From an uncultured bacterium (GTDB taxonomy: Bacteria; Bacillota; Clostridia; Oscillospirales; Oscillospiraceae), in the NCBI GenBank assembly GCA_947383145.1, contig CANDCH010000010.1, positions 1 to 64,000 on the forward strand: a stretch of DNA of 64,000 nucleotides, given 5' to 3'. Position numbers and translations under genes: made by a program. Below the pieces are notes generated by a model. The model saw nothing but the letters and a program-made list of their open reading frames with translations, made no database searches and was not told the origin of the DNA. Positions 7,316 to 14,990 of the stretch are shown piece by piece (position 1 is the stretch's first letter; each line of letters opens with the position of its first letter).

Positions 7316-7729
7316 ATGGGCAAAAAGGACAAGTTGGCGGTCTATCTCACGCCGGAGAAGAAGGCCGAGCTGGAACGCCGTTATCATGAGGACGGCAGCA
7401 AAACCATGACCATGTTCATGGGACACGCGCTGGATTTTTACCTGGGCTATCTCAGTGCCCAGGACGCGGGACTGTTCCTCCCTGCCGCTATCCGCTCGTG
7501 CATGGAGGGGCGGCTGGGAACGATGGAAAAGCGCATGGGGTCGCTGCAATTCAAGCTGGCGGTGGAACTGGATATGTGCATAAGCATCCTGGCGGACTGC
7601 ACGGAGCTGGACGAGGAATACCTGCGGCGCAAACGCGCGGAGAGCGTGGAGCGTGTGAAACGCACAAATGGGCAGACACGCTTCGAACAGATCGCGCGCC
7701 ACATTGAGGATGACGGATGCCCGGACTGA
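7316..7729 (+). CDS. MobC-like relaxosome accessory protein
   Basis: 137 residues from ATG 7316, chosen because GGAAAGGAG lies just upstream and the in-frame extension to 7109 runs through the repeat-rich spacer. The start KKDKLAVYLTPEKKAELERRY is the basic, strand-plus-two-helices pattern of ribbon-helix-helix DNA-binding proteins; the middle is helical. It overlaps the relaxase start by 13 bp, the usual arrangement of a relaxase accessory that binds oriT. Family assignment rests on context plus the N-terminal pattern; no exact family is recognised. Confidence 0.65.
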   Translation: MGKKDKLAVYLTPEKKAELERRYHEDGSKTMTMFMGHALDFYLGYLSAQDAGLFLPAAIRSCMEGRLGTMEKRMGSLQFKLAVELDMCISILADCTELDEEYLRRKRAESVERVKRTNGQTRFEQIARHIEDDGCPD

Positions 7730-9702
7730 TTTTGAAAAGCCCGTACATCAAGTGCGGCGGCAAGGGCAGCAGCGGCGGCGGTGGCTATCTGCGCTACATC
7801 AGCACGCGGGACGGCGTGGAGCTGGTGCCGGATGACCGCCCCGCCACCAAACGTCAGGAGCAGCTGATCCGTTCGCTGGTGCAGGATTTTCCCAACAGCA
7901 AAGAGCTGTTGGAATACGATGACTGGCAAACATCCCACACCAAAGCCCACGCCTCCGCGTTCATCACTACGGCGCTGGAGTGCAACTGGGAGCAGGCCAA
8001 CCGCTCTGACGTGTACCTGAAGTACATTGCCACTCGCCCGAGGGTGGAGCGGCTGGGGAGTCACGGCCTGTTCAGCGACGACGATACCGTAGATTTACAA
8101 AAAGCGGCGGCGGAGCTGGACAGCTACACCGGCAACGTGTGGACGCACATCATCTCGCTGAAGCGGGAGGACGCGGCCCGGCTGGGTTATGACCGGGCGT
8201 CAGCGTGGCGCGACCTGCTCCGCCAGGAGCGCAACGAGATCGCCGCCGCCATGGGCATCCCGCCGGATCACTTCCGTTGGTACGCTGCATTCCACGATGA
8301 GGGCAATCATCCCCACGTCCACATGATGGCGTGGTCCAGCCAGCCCAAGGAGGGCTGGCTGGATCGGGATGGGATACGCAAGATCAAATCTGTTTTGACT
8401 AATCAGATCTTTGACCAGGAAATGCTCCACCTCTATGAGCAGAAAACTGTGTCGCGGGACGAACTGGTATGGGAGGCCCGGGCGTCCATGGTGGCGCTGG
8501 TGAAAGAAATGCGCCAGGGTATCTGCGGCCACCCGGAGGCGGAACAACTGATGTGGGAGCTGGCCCGGGCGCTGGGCAGCGTGAAGGGGCAGAAGAAGTA
8601 TGGCTACCTGCCTAAGCCAGTGAAAAAGCTGGTGGACAAGGTTGTAGATGAGATGGAGCGTCTGCCCATGGTGGCCGAGTGCTATGACCAGTGGCAGATG
8701 TTCCAGGGCCAGGTGGAGGGGTACTACTCCGACGCGCCGCCCCAGAAGAAAAAGCTGTCTGAGCAGAAGGAGTTCCGGCAGATCAAGAATGCCGTTGTGG
8801 CGGAGGCGGAGCGCCTCCGCCTTTCCGCGCTCACCTTCGAGGGTGCACAGCAGCCAGATGAGGATGATGGCTATGACCACACCCGCAACGAGTGGTACTG
8901 GAAGATGAAGCAAATTCTGGACAGCCCGGAGGAGCCCATCGAAAATAAAGATTGGGCAGTGTCGGAGATGAAAATGCTGGCCGACCACGGTGTACCCCAG
9001 GCGTGGTATGCGCTGGGGACACTGTATCGGGACGGCGGTATCCTGATTCCAGACAGTGCCCTGGCGACGGAAGCGTTTGAGAAAGCGGCACAGGCGGGAA
9101 TGGTTCCGGCCCAGTGTGCGCTGGGGGAGCTTCTGCTCTCCGATGACTTGGATGTACGCGATCCGCAGAGCGGGATGGAATGGCTGGAATGTGCGTGGCA
9201 GAAGGGTTCGCTCCGCGCCGGGTATCGTCTGGCAAAAGAATATCTTGGCAGGGAGAACATTCTTAAAGATGTGGAGCGCGGGCTAAAGTACCTGGTTGAG
9301 TGCGCCGACGCTGGCCACCCCGGCGCACAATATCTGCTGGGCAAATTGTATCTCACCGGGCAGGAGGTTCCGCAGGATGTGGAGCAGGCCGAATACTGGC
9401 TGGCCCGAGCGTCAGCGCAGGGGAATGAGTATGCCGGCCTTTTGCTGGAGCGGATGGAGCAACCCAAAGCTCCTGTGGCGGCGCTGGCGGTGGTGCGTCT
9501 GCTCCACAGCATGAGCCGGGTGTTCCAGGACAACTCTCTACCCAAGCGCAGCCCGGTGGGTATGCGCGCCGACCGCAAGCTGCTCCAGAAGATTCGGGAG
9601 AAGAAGATTGCCATGGGCCACAAGCCGGACGACCACCCGGACGACCACCCGGACGACCACCCGGACGACCACCCGGACGAGGGCACGACCATGGGCTGGT
9701 GA
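7717..9702 (+). CDS. MobL/MobP-type relaxase with Sel1 repeats
   Basis: 661 residues. Relaxases nick oriT and pilot the DNA strand during conjugative mobilization. The N-terminal ~300 residues match the MobL/MobP relaxase type of Firmicutes elements: a glycine-rich start, Tyr24/Tyr27 near the N-terminus and the metal-binding HPHVH (198-202). From about residue 420 to 600 there are Sel1/TPR-like repeats (patterns such as A..G...AQ..LG.LY..G), expected to mediate protein contacts. The C-terminus has four to five tandem DDHP units encoded by a 12-bp tandem repeat. The start overlaps the mobC-like gene. No type IV secretion genes are in the window, so the element would need a helper. Confidence 0.85.
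   Translation: MPGLILKSPYIKCGGKGSSGGGGYLRYISTRDGVELVPDDRPATKRQEQLIRSLVQDFPNSKELLEYDDWQTSHTKAHASAFITTALECNWEQANRSDVYLKYIATRPRVERLGSHGLFSDDDTVDLQKAAAELDSYTGNVWTHIISLKREDAARLGYDRASAWRDLLRQERNEIAAAMGIPPDHFRWYAAFHDEGNHPHVHMMAWSSQPKEGWLDRDGIRKIKSVLTNQIFDQEMLHLYEQKTVSRDELVWEARASMVALVKEMRQGICGHPEAEQLMWELARALGSVKGQKKYGYLPKPVKKLVDKVVDEMERLPMVAECYDQWQMFQGQVEGYYSDAPPQKKKLSEQKEFRQIKNAVVAEAERLRLSALTFEGAQQPDEDDGYDHTRNEWYWKMKQILDSPEEPIENKDWAVSEMKMLADHGVPQAWYALGTLYRDGGILIPDSALATEAFEKAAQAGMVPAQCALGELLLSDDLDVRDPQSGMEWLECAWQKGSLRAGYRLAKEYLGRENILKDVERGLKYLVECADAGHPGAQYLLGKLYLTGQEVPQDVEQAEYWLARASAQGNEYAGLLLERMEQPKAPVAALAVVRLLHSMSRVFQDNSLPKRSPVGMRADRKLLQKIREKKIAMGHKPDDHPDDHPDDHPDDHPDEGTTMGW
9625..9680 (+). repeat. 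12-bp tandem repeat encoding (DDHP)n
   Basis: CCGGACGACCAC is repeated four times exactly (9625-9672) plus a partial fifth copy, inside the 3' end of the relaxase gene. In-frame minisatellite, likely to vary in copy number between strains. Confidence 0.95.
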
Positions 9703-9738
9703 CTTTGAAACCTTTGGCGGGTTACCCCCAATTTTTAG

Positions 9739-9778
9739 GAGGAACTATATCAACAAGACGCATCCAACAAGATAGGAG
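9739..9778 (+). repeat. Copy 2 of the ~40-bp direct repeat (excisionase leader)
   Basis: GGAGGAACTATATCAACAAG and the next ~20 bp match 2415-2455 with few differences. It precedes the excisionase-like gene by 30 bp. It could be a DNA-binding site for that protein or an mRNA leader element. Confidence 0.7.
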
Positions 9779-9808
9779 CCCTTCCACGGGAAGGGGGAAA
9801 GGACGATC

Positions 9809-10015
9809 ATGAAGAAAACACAGTACACCTCGTACGACCAACTGCCGCTAATGCTGTCCGTTCCCGAGGTGGCAGCGGTGCTGGGCATCAGCCGTGCAGG
9901 GGCCTATGAACTGGTGCACACTGAGGACTTTCCGGCGCTGAAAATTGGCAGCAGGATCGTGGTGCCGAAGGAGAAGTTCCTCGCCTGGATCGACACGCAG
10001 ATGGCGGGAGACTAA
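9809..10015 (+). CDS. Excisionase-family DNA-binding protein
   Basis: 68 residues with the HTH_17/excisionase pattern: LSVPEVAAVLGISRAGAYELV (helix-turn-helix) followed by FPALKIGSRIVVPKEKFLAWID (the wing and C-terminal helix). Proteins of this type bend DNA at att sites and steer the tyrosine integrase toward excision. GGAAAGG lies upstream. It is 1.5 kb from the integrase rather than adjacent, with two cargo genes between. Confidence 0.85.
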   Translation: MKKTQYTSYDQLPLMLSVPEVAAVLGISRAGAYELVHTEDFPALKIGSRIVVPKEKFLAWIDTQMAGD

Positions 10016-10168
10016 TGCCTGCCATCCGGATCAGACACTGTGCAAAGTGCTTCGTTTCCTGTCTTGCTTTTCTCCACGCTATTGCTCTAATTGTTCTTGA
10101 CTTCCAAACGATCCTTCGGCATGGTTGTGTTTGCCAAAAGCACATCAAAATCGAAAGGAGCATCGATC

Positions 10169-10885
10169 ATGAGCAGAAAACGGGAAGCAGTTTTTATGGG
10201 ACTCGGCATCCTCGCCGGTCTCGCCCTGAGCGGCCCTGCTGTCCAGGCAGCGGACTACATCACCGCCCGGCCAAGCAGCCAGACATTCTACATCAACGGT
10301 CAGCAAACCACCATCACCGCCTATGCCATCGGCGGCAACAATTACGTCCGGCTCCGGGACATCGGCAGGGCGGTGGACTTCGGCGTGACCTACGACGCCT
10401 CTACCAACTCCGTCCACATCGACCCGGACGAACCCTACACCGAGGAGGTGACTACCCCTGTACAGATTCAATCATCTTCCCAGACCGCCACTGAGGAAAG
10501 CGTTCGGGCCGTTCTGGCACAGCTGAAGCAGACCTACCCCACTGGCTCCACCTACCCTACGCCCTATCGCTCCAATAGCGGAGGGCCGTATGGCCGGGGC
10601 ATCACCTGCTCCGGCTGGGCTACCCTGTGTTCTGACGCCGCCTTTGGAAATCTTCCATGGCGGAGGGTAGACCGCCCAAGCTGGGAGCAGATCCGACCCG
10701 GCGACTTGGTGGAATACAGAAATTCCGAGTCCTACCACGTGGTGGTCGTGGTGGATAAAACGGACGAGTACATCAAGGTCACCGAGAGTGGACTGAATAG
10801 TCATGCCCGGTGGGGTGGGCAATACTTCCGCTGGTGGCTGGAGGAACAGCCCCATTATATCAGCTATACCCGATACCCGCAATAG
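10169..10885 (+). CDS. Secreted CHAP/NlpC-like protein with a copper-amine-oxidase-type N-terminal domain
   Basis: 238 residues from ATG 10169 (GAAAGGAG 9 bp upstream). Residues 1-26 form a signal peptide ending near VQA-AD. Residues about 30-95 match the stalk-like domain often called Cu-amine-oxidase N-terminal (FYINGQQ, NNYVRLRDIGRAVDFGV). The C-terminal half has a cysteine in GITCSGWA and a histidine in SYHVVVVVD spaced like a CHAP or NlpC/P60 cysteine amidase. Role: probably a cell-wall hydrolase or wall-binding cargo protein, which could help transfer. Catalytic competence is inferred only from these two residues. Confidence 0.6.
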   Translation: MSRKREAVFMGLGILAGLALSGPAVQAADYITARPSSQTFYINGQQTTITAYAIGGNNYVRLRDIGRAVDFGVTYDASTNSVHIDPDEPYTEEVTTPVQIQSSSQTATEESVRAVLAQLKQTYPTGSTYPTPYRSNSGGPYGRGITCSGWATLCSDAAFGNLPWRRVDRPSWEQIRPGDLVEYRNSESYHVVVVVDKTDEYIKVTESGLNSHARWGGQYFRWWLEEQPHYISYTRYPQ

Positions 10886-10904
10886 CGCCGCCACAGCGAA
10901 TCGC

Positions 10905-10934
10905 CGGGGGCCGCTCCCTGAAGGGCGGCCCCCG
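10905..10934 (+). terminator. Hairpin after the secreted protein gene
   Basis: CGGGGGCCGC and GCGGCCCCCG form a 10-bp perfect stem 20 bp after the stop at 10885, with only a short T run. The remaining ~260 bp to the next gene at 11198 show no other feature I can support. Confidence 0.55.
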
Positions 10935-11197
10935 ATCCCTTTCCGGCGTGTCTGCCCCTGTGAAGCGGTGTGTGCTCATCCTGTAGAACGGATGGTATTC
11001 CAACCCCTCCTGCAAATGAAACGCGGTATTGCCCCCTTTGTGCGCCGCTGTGTGGGGATGCGGATTGCACCACTGTTTTCAAAGAAAAGGGCGACCGCCG
11101 GAGAAAAAAGATGTGTCTGGATTGATAATTCTTGCTGTTTGCCATGGCTATTTCGGCCAGCCTGTGGTATGGTGTGTCGCTGCAGGAGGTGGAAATA

Positions 11198-11494
11198 ATG
11201 AGAAAAACCCTGGAAGATTTCTATTACGGCAACATTACACCCAACGAACAGGATATTGCGCCTAATTCGGAGTTAAAACGGGCGACGAACCGTGTAGCGC
11301 GTTTTGAAACCCAGCTCACGGAGCAGCTTGATGAAGCCGGACAGGAGGTCTTGGCAAAGCTGATCGAATCGCAACAGGAAATTGACAGCATCACCGCCAT
11401 GGAAAATTTTATCCTGGGCTTCCGGCTGGGCATGAGAATGATGGCCGAGTGCATGGATGACAATGACGGTGATATCAGAACTGGAGGTGAATAA
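11198..11494 (+). CDS. Small DUF6809-like protein
   Basis: 98 residues from ATG 11198, with AGGAGGTGG upstream (the longer frame from 11132 starts inside unlikely hydrophobic sequence). The opening KTLEDFYYGNITPNEQ and a helical remainder resemble small DUF6809-type proteins that commonly sit beside integrases in clostridial elements. Function unknown. Its stop overlaps the Shine-Dalgarno of the integrase, so the two are probably one transcript. Confidence 0.65.
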   Translation: MRKTLEDFYYGNITPNEQDIAPNSELKRATNRVARFETQLTEQLDEAGQEVLAKLIESQQEIDSITAMENFILGFRLGMRMMAECMDDNDGDIRTGGE

Positions 11495-11496
11495 CT

Positions 11497-12651
11497 ACGG
11501 CAAAGAAAAGAGCAAACGGCGAGGGCAGTTTGAGAAAACGTCCTGATGGCCGCTGGGAGGGCCGCTACACGGCGGGCCGCGACCCGGTGACAGGCAAGGC
11601 CATCTATAAAAATGTCCTGGCTAAAACACAAAAAGAGTGCAAGGAAAAACTGGCCCAGGCTATTGAGAAAAATGGAAAAATTGATGTGACCAAGGCGGGG
11701 CAGTACACGGTGGAGGAGTGGTGCTGGATCTGGCACGAAAACTACTGCAAGCCCGCTGTCAAAGACAGCACAGCGGAGTATTACCGCAGCTTCATTGAGC
11801 ATCACATCGCGCCCAACATCGGCAAAATCAAGCTGGAAAAGCTCACCACCCTGGATCTTCAAAAATTCTACAACAAGACGAAGAAAAGCGGCAGGGTGGA
11901 GAAATATGAGGGAATGGAGGATAGAAGCCTGAGTGCCCGAACGGTACGCGGCCTCCACGCTATGCTCCGCACCGCGCTGGATCAGGCGGTACGGGAGCGT
12001 CTGATTCCCTTCAATCCGGCCATCGGCTGCCGCCTGCCGCCGAAGGAGAAAAAGGAGATGCGGATCCTTCCAGCGGAGCAGATCGGAGCCTACCTCAGCG
12101 CGGCGGAGGAACACGGCGTCCTGCCCATGTTCTACCTGGAACTGACCACGGGACTGAGGAGGGGTGAGCTGACGGCGCTTCTCTGGGCTGACCTCAATGT
12201 GGAGTCCCGCACCCTGACGGTGTCGAAATCGGCAGGACGCTTGAAGGGCGAGGTGCGGGTGACCCAGCCCAAGACTGCCAATTCGGTGCGGACGATCTGC
12301 CTGCCGAAAGAGACGGTTGACCTGTTGGTGCAGGAGCACGAAAAGCACCCCTCCAACCCCTATATGTTCCCCTCGCCGGTGACTGGGAAGATGTACGGCC
12401 CGGACTGCATCGGGCGGCTGCATAAAACGCTGCTCAGGAAGGCGGGGATTAGTGAAAACCTGCCCTTCCACGGGTTGCGTCATACGTTCGCAACTTTGGC
12501 GATCCAGCAGGGGGTGGACGTTAAGACAGTGTCCAGCATCCTGGGGCACTATAGCGCGGGCTTCACGCTGGACACCTACGCCCATGTCACCGGGGAGATG
12601 CAAAAGGAGGCGGCAGACCGCATGGGCAGCTTCATCGCCCAGGCCATCTGA
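11497..12651 (+). CDS. Tyrosine site-specific integrase
   Basis: Phage-type integrase. Catalytic residues: Arg in TGLRRGELTALLW, H-x-x-R in HGLRHTFATLA and the nucleophile Tyr in LDTYAHVTGEM; N-terminal SAM-like core-binding domain before residue ~190. The first standard start in frame is TTG 11530, but the family N-terminus KKRANGEGS is encoded upstream of it, and GGAGGTGA (11483-11490) sits 6 bp before an ACG codon at 11497 that occupies the expected ATG position. I therefore place the start at ACG 11497; the alternative is TTG 11530. It lies 170 bp from the 3' end of tRNA-Pro, the likely integration site. Confidence 0.92.
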   Translation, partial: TAKKRANGEGSLRKRPDGRWEGRYTAGRDPVTGKAIYKNVLAKTQKECKEKLAQAIEKNGKIDVTKAGQYTVEEWCWIWHENYCKPAVKDSTAEYYRSFIEHHIAPNIGKIKLEKLTTLDLQKFYNKTKKSGRVEKYEGMEDRSLSARTVRGLHAMLRTALDQAVRERLIPFNPAIGCRLPPKEKKEMRILPAEQIGAYLSAAEEHGVLPMFYLELTTGLRRGELTALLWADLNVESRTLTVSKSAGRLKGEVRVTQPKTANSVRTICLPKETVDLLVQEHEKHPSNPYMFPSPVTGKMYGPDCIGRLHKTLLRKAGISENLPFHGLRHTFATLAIQQGVDVKTVSSILGHYSAGFTLDTYAHVTGEMQKEAADRMGSFIAQAI

Positions 12652-12669
12652 CAAAGAACCAACGAAAAA

Positions 12670-12703
12670 CAGGGAGCGCCGGACAGCAATCCGGCACTCC
12701 CTG
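12670..12703 (+). terminator. Rho-independent terminator of the integrase transcript
   Basis: CAGGGAG..GCCGGA and TCCGGC..CTCCCTG form a long stem with one mismatch, followed by AAATTTTT. Confidence 0.75.
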
Positions 12704-12780
12704 AAATTTTTCCAGAATGGGTCAAATCTGGGTCGGGCAACAACTGCGAAAAATGAAAGCGTCAAAAAAGTTATGAAAAA

Positions 12781-12815
12781 CGATAAAAACCGCTGAAAAT
12801 CAGCGGTTTTTATCG
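12781..12815. terminator. Perfect 15-bp palindromic terminator between element and tRNA
   Basis: CGATAAAAACCGCTG, loop AAAAT, CAGCGGTTTTTATCG. Because the arms carry A5 and T5 it can terminate on both strands: the integrase side and the tRNA-Pro transcript. Confidence 0.75.
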
Positions 12816-12821
12816 AGAAAA

Positions 12822-12898
12822 TGGTCCGAGTGACAGGACTTGAACCTGCGGCCTCTTGACCCCCAGTCAAGCGCGATACCAAACTTCGCCACACCCGG
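12822..12898 (-). tRNA. tRNA-Pro (anticodon GGG)
   Basis: 77 nt with encoded CCA. Acceptor stem CCGGGTG/CACTCGG (one G-U), D stem GCGA/TCGC, anticodon stem CTTGA/TCAAG with loop CTGGGGG (anticodon GGG), T arm GCAGG-TTCAAGT-CCTGT. The 3' end faces the integrase, so this gene is the probable attachment site; no second copy of its 3' end is visible in the window. Confidence 0.95.
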
Positions 12899-12923
12899 AT
12901 ATTTTTTTCTTTCGACCTCAGAT

Positions 12924-12952
12924 ATATTACCATATCGAATCAAAAAATGCAA
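12924..12952 (-). promoter_or_regulatory. Sigma-A-type promoter of tRNA-Pro
   Basis: On the minus strand TTGCAT (12952-12947), a 17-bp spacer and TAATAT (12929-12924), placing the start site about 20 bp before the tRNA 5' end. Confidence 0.7.
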
Positions 12953-13297
12953 GAGGTAAAATGAAGTTTTTTTACTTTTTCAAAATGGCGGCGGCCCACC
13001 GCAATTGCTTGCGATAGGCCGTCATTTGATTCAAGAAAGAGAGGGAGGAGTTGTCACTGTTTATGACAATAACAGTATACCATCCCCAGATATGAAGTGA
13101 TGGATAGTTTTTGAAAAATCTTTGAATAATCTGTAAAGGGTCAGATGGAGTCCTCTCGAATGGGGGCAGGCAAGGGAGGATGCTGAATTTGGTACAGCAG
13201 CTTCAGCGACTGCAATGCGGAGCGCAGGCTGCCGGCGGGGAGCCACACCCGGTCGGCAGGCAAGCCGGAGAACGGTCCGAAGTCTCCGCATCCCGGC
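12953..13297. other. Intergenic stretch without supported gene
   Basis: About 345 bp between the tRNA promoter and the amidase stop. Short open frames on the minus strand (up to ~75 codons) lack a ribosome-binding site and any recognisable family. Contains a short GC-rich inverted motif near 12987-13022 (GGCGGCCCACCGCAATTGC...ATAGGCCGTC) but nothing I can name. Confidence 0.5.
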
Positions 13298-14041
13298 TCA
13301 GAGCAGGGTGATGAAATCGCTGTTGGCATAACCTTCAGCGCCGTCAAAGGACACAAGATACCAATCCTGCCACTGATTCAGAATGGTCAGCCGCGCACCG
13401 TCGTAGGCCTTGGCAATCACAGGCGCCGTAGTGGACGGACGGGAGCGGATGTTGAGATAGCCCCAGTCCACGTCCACGACGCCCTGCCGGCTGGGGCCCT
13501 CAGAGGTCAAAAAGGGAATTCCAAAATATTCTGTGAGCGCCAGAACAATGGTCCGGGCGATCTCATCCAGATTGTTTTTGATCCAGGCGGCGTCATCCTC
13601 ATTGTCGTGATATCCCAACTCAATGAACACCGACGGGGCGTGGGGCTGGCGCACCTCGCCGATTGAGGTGGTGGCCTCTGTCCGCACCCGGTTCGGCAGC
13701 GGATAGATTGCCTTGAGATTTTCAGCCATAATTTCCGCCGCGCGCTTTCCCCTGGAGCTGCCCGGATAATAGAACACGATAATACCTCGTGTTCTTCCGT
13801 AATTACTGGGCGCGGAGGCGTTGGAATGCAGGGCGAGGTGCAGGTCATAGCTGCCTGCGTTGGAGGCGCGGATGGAGGAGACGGCGGTCATGTCCGGCGT
13901 GTTGCGGACGTATTGAATGCCTGAAGCGTTCAGGTATGGAACCATGGCGTCGGCCAGACGGTTCATCCACTCCTCTTCGCTGCCGCCGCTGACATAGATG
14001 TTCGACTCCTGCGTAGATGGGGATAAATAGATGATTGGCAT
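13298..14041 (-). CDS. N-acetylmuramoyl-L-alanine amidase (Amidase_3-like) with C-terminal SH3b domain
   Basis: 247 residues, no signal peptide. Residues 1-~175 follow the Amidase_3 fold that cleaves the lactyl-amide bond in peptidoglycan: Glu in GGSEEEWMNRL, zinc-type His in LALHSNAS, GYHDNEDDAAW with the catalytic-type Glu in VFIELGY. The position of the first zinc histidine (usually DPGHGG) reads YLSPSTQ, so that ligand is absent or replaced. Residues ~185-247 are an SH3b domain (YLNIRSRPST, LNQWQDWYLVSF). Start ATG 14041 has GGAGGG upstream. Isolated gene next to rsmA; perhaps a sporulation or germination wall hydrolase. Confidence 0.8.
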   Translation of the reverse strand: MPIIYLSPSTQESNIYVSGGSEEEWMNRLADAMVPYLNASGIQYVRNTPDMTAVSSIRASNAGSYDLHLALHSNASAPSNYGRTRGIIVFYYPGSSRGKRAAEIMAENLKAIYPLPNRVRTEATTSIGEVRQPHAPSVFIELGYHDNEDDAAWIKNNLDEIARTIVLALTEYFGIPFLTSEGPSRQGVVDVDWGYLNIRSRPSTTAPVIAKAYDGARLTILNQWQDWYLVSFDGAEGYANSDFITLL

Positions 14042-14104
14042 AGGAAAACCCTCCTTTGCTTCATCCTATGCGAAACGCGCGGATTTGACAAAGGAGGGCG
14101 GAGG

Positions 14105-14953
14105 TCAGCTGAGGCGCCGGGCCAGCTGGGCGTATTGCTCCAAGCTCAGCCGCTCTCCCCGGACGGTTTCCGGCAGGCCGCAGTCCAAAATGATCTGCCG
14201 CAGCTGCTCTTTTGAAAAACGGCTTCCGTAGGCGGCGGACAGGGCGTTGAGCAGGGTTTTGCGGCGCTGGGCAAAGGCGGCTTTGACCACGGCGAAAATT
14301 GCGTTCTTCTCTCCGGCAACCGGAGGAGCCGCGTGAGGGGTGAGCCGGACTACGGCGGATGTGACCTTGGGGGCGGGAAGGAAGCAGTCCGGCGGCACCT
14401 CAAACAGCAGCTCACACCGGGCGTGGTATTGACAGAACAGGGAGAACGCCCCGCAGTCCGCGTCGCCGGGGGCGGCGCAGATCCGGCGGGCCACCTCCCG
14501 CTGGATCATCACCGTGACGGACTGGAAGCAGCCTGCCTCCAGCAGACGGGTAATCACCGGGGTGGTAATGTTATAGGGCAGGTTTGCGCAGGCCTTTACC
14601 GTAAAGCCGGACAGCTTGGCAGATACGATGGCTGAAAGGTCCAGCTTCATGACGTCGCCGTGAATGACCTCTGTATTGGGACAGTCCGACAGCGTTTCAG
14701 CCAGAATGGGCAGAAGGGAGGCGTCCAGCTCCACAGCTGCCACTCTGCCCGCCCGGAGAGACAGCTGCCGGGTGAGGGGACCGATGCCCGGGCCGATTTC
14801 CAGCACGGCGCAGCCCTTGTCCAACCCGGCGGCGTCGGCGATGTCCCGGGGAACCCAGCCCGCAATGAGAAAATTCTGCCCCATGGATTTGGAAAAATGG
14901 AAGCCGTGCCGGGCCAGCAGGGCCTTGATTTCTCGGATGTCGCATAAATCCAT
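14105..14953 (-). CDS. rsmA: 16S rRNA adenine(1518/1519)-N6 dimethyltransferase RsmA/KsgA
   Basis: 282 residues, normal length. Dimethylates two adjacent adenines near the 3' end of 16S rRNA late in 30S assembly. Seen: N-terminal SMGQNFLIAG, SAM-binding LEIGPGIGPLT, catalytic NLPYNIT, and the C-terminal rRNA-binding helical part (FAQRRKTLLNALS). Start ATG 14953. Same strand as the DegV gene upstream with a 37-bp gap, so probably co-transcribed with it. Confidence 0.95.
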   Translation of the reverse strand: MDLCDIREIKALLARHGFHFSKSMGQNFLIAGWVPRDIADAAGLDKGCAVLEIGPGIGPLTRQLSLRAGRVAAVELDASLLPILAETLSDCPNTEVIHGDVMKLDLSAIVSAKLSGFTVKACANLPYNITTPVITRLLEAGCFQSVTVMIQREVARRICAAPGDADCGAFSLFCQYHARCELLFEVPPDCFLPAPKVTSAVVRLTPHAAPPVAGEKNAIFAVVKAAFAQRRKTLLNALSAAYGSRFSKEQLRQIILDCGLPETVRGERLSLEQYAQLARRLS

Positions 14954-14990
14954 GCCTGCTCCTCCATATCTGCGGGCCGAAGGCGGTCTG

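Noticed and set aside
9625..9680. Possible CRISPR-like array
   Set aside because: The repeat is a 12-bp in-frame tandem repeat without spacers, inside the relaxase gene.
13061..13356. Short minus-strand frames downstream of the amidase
   Set aside because: They overlap the amidase end in another frame and lack initiation signals or known families.
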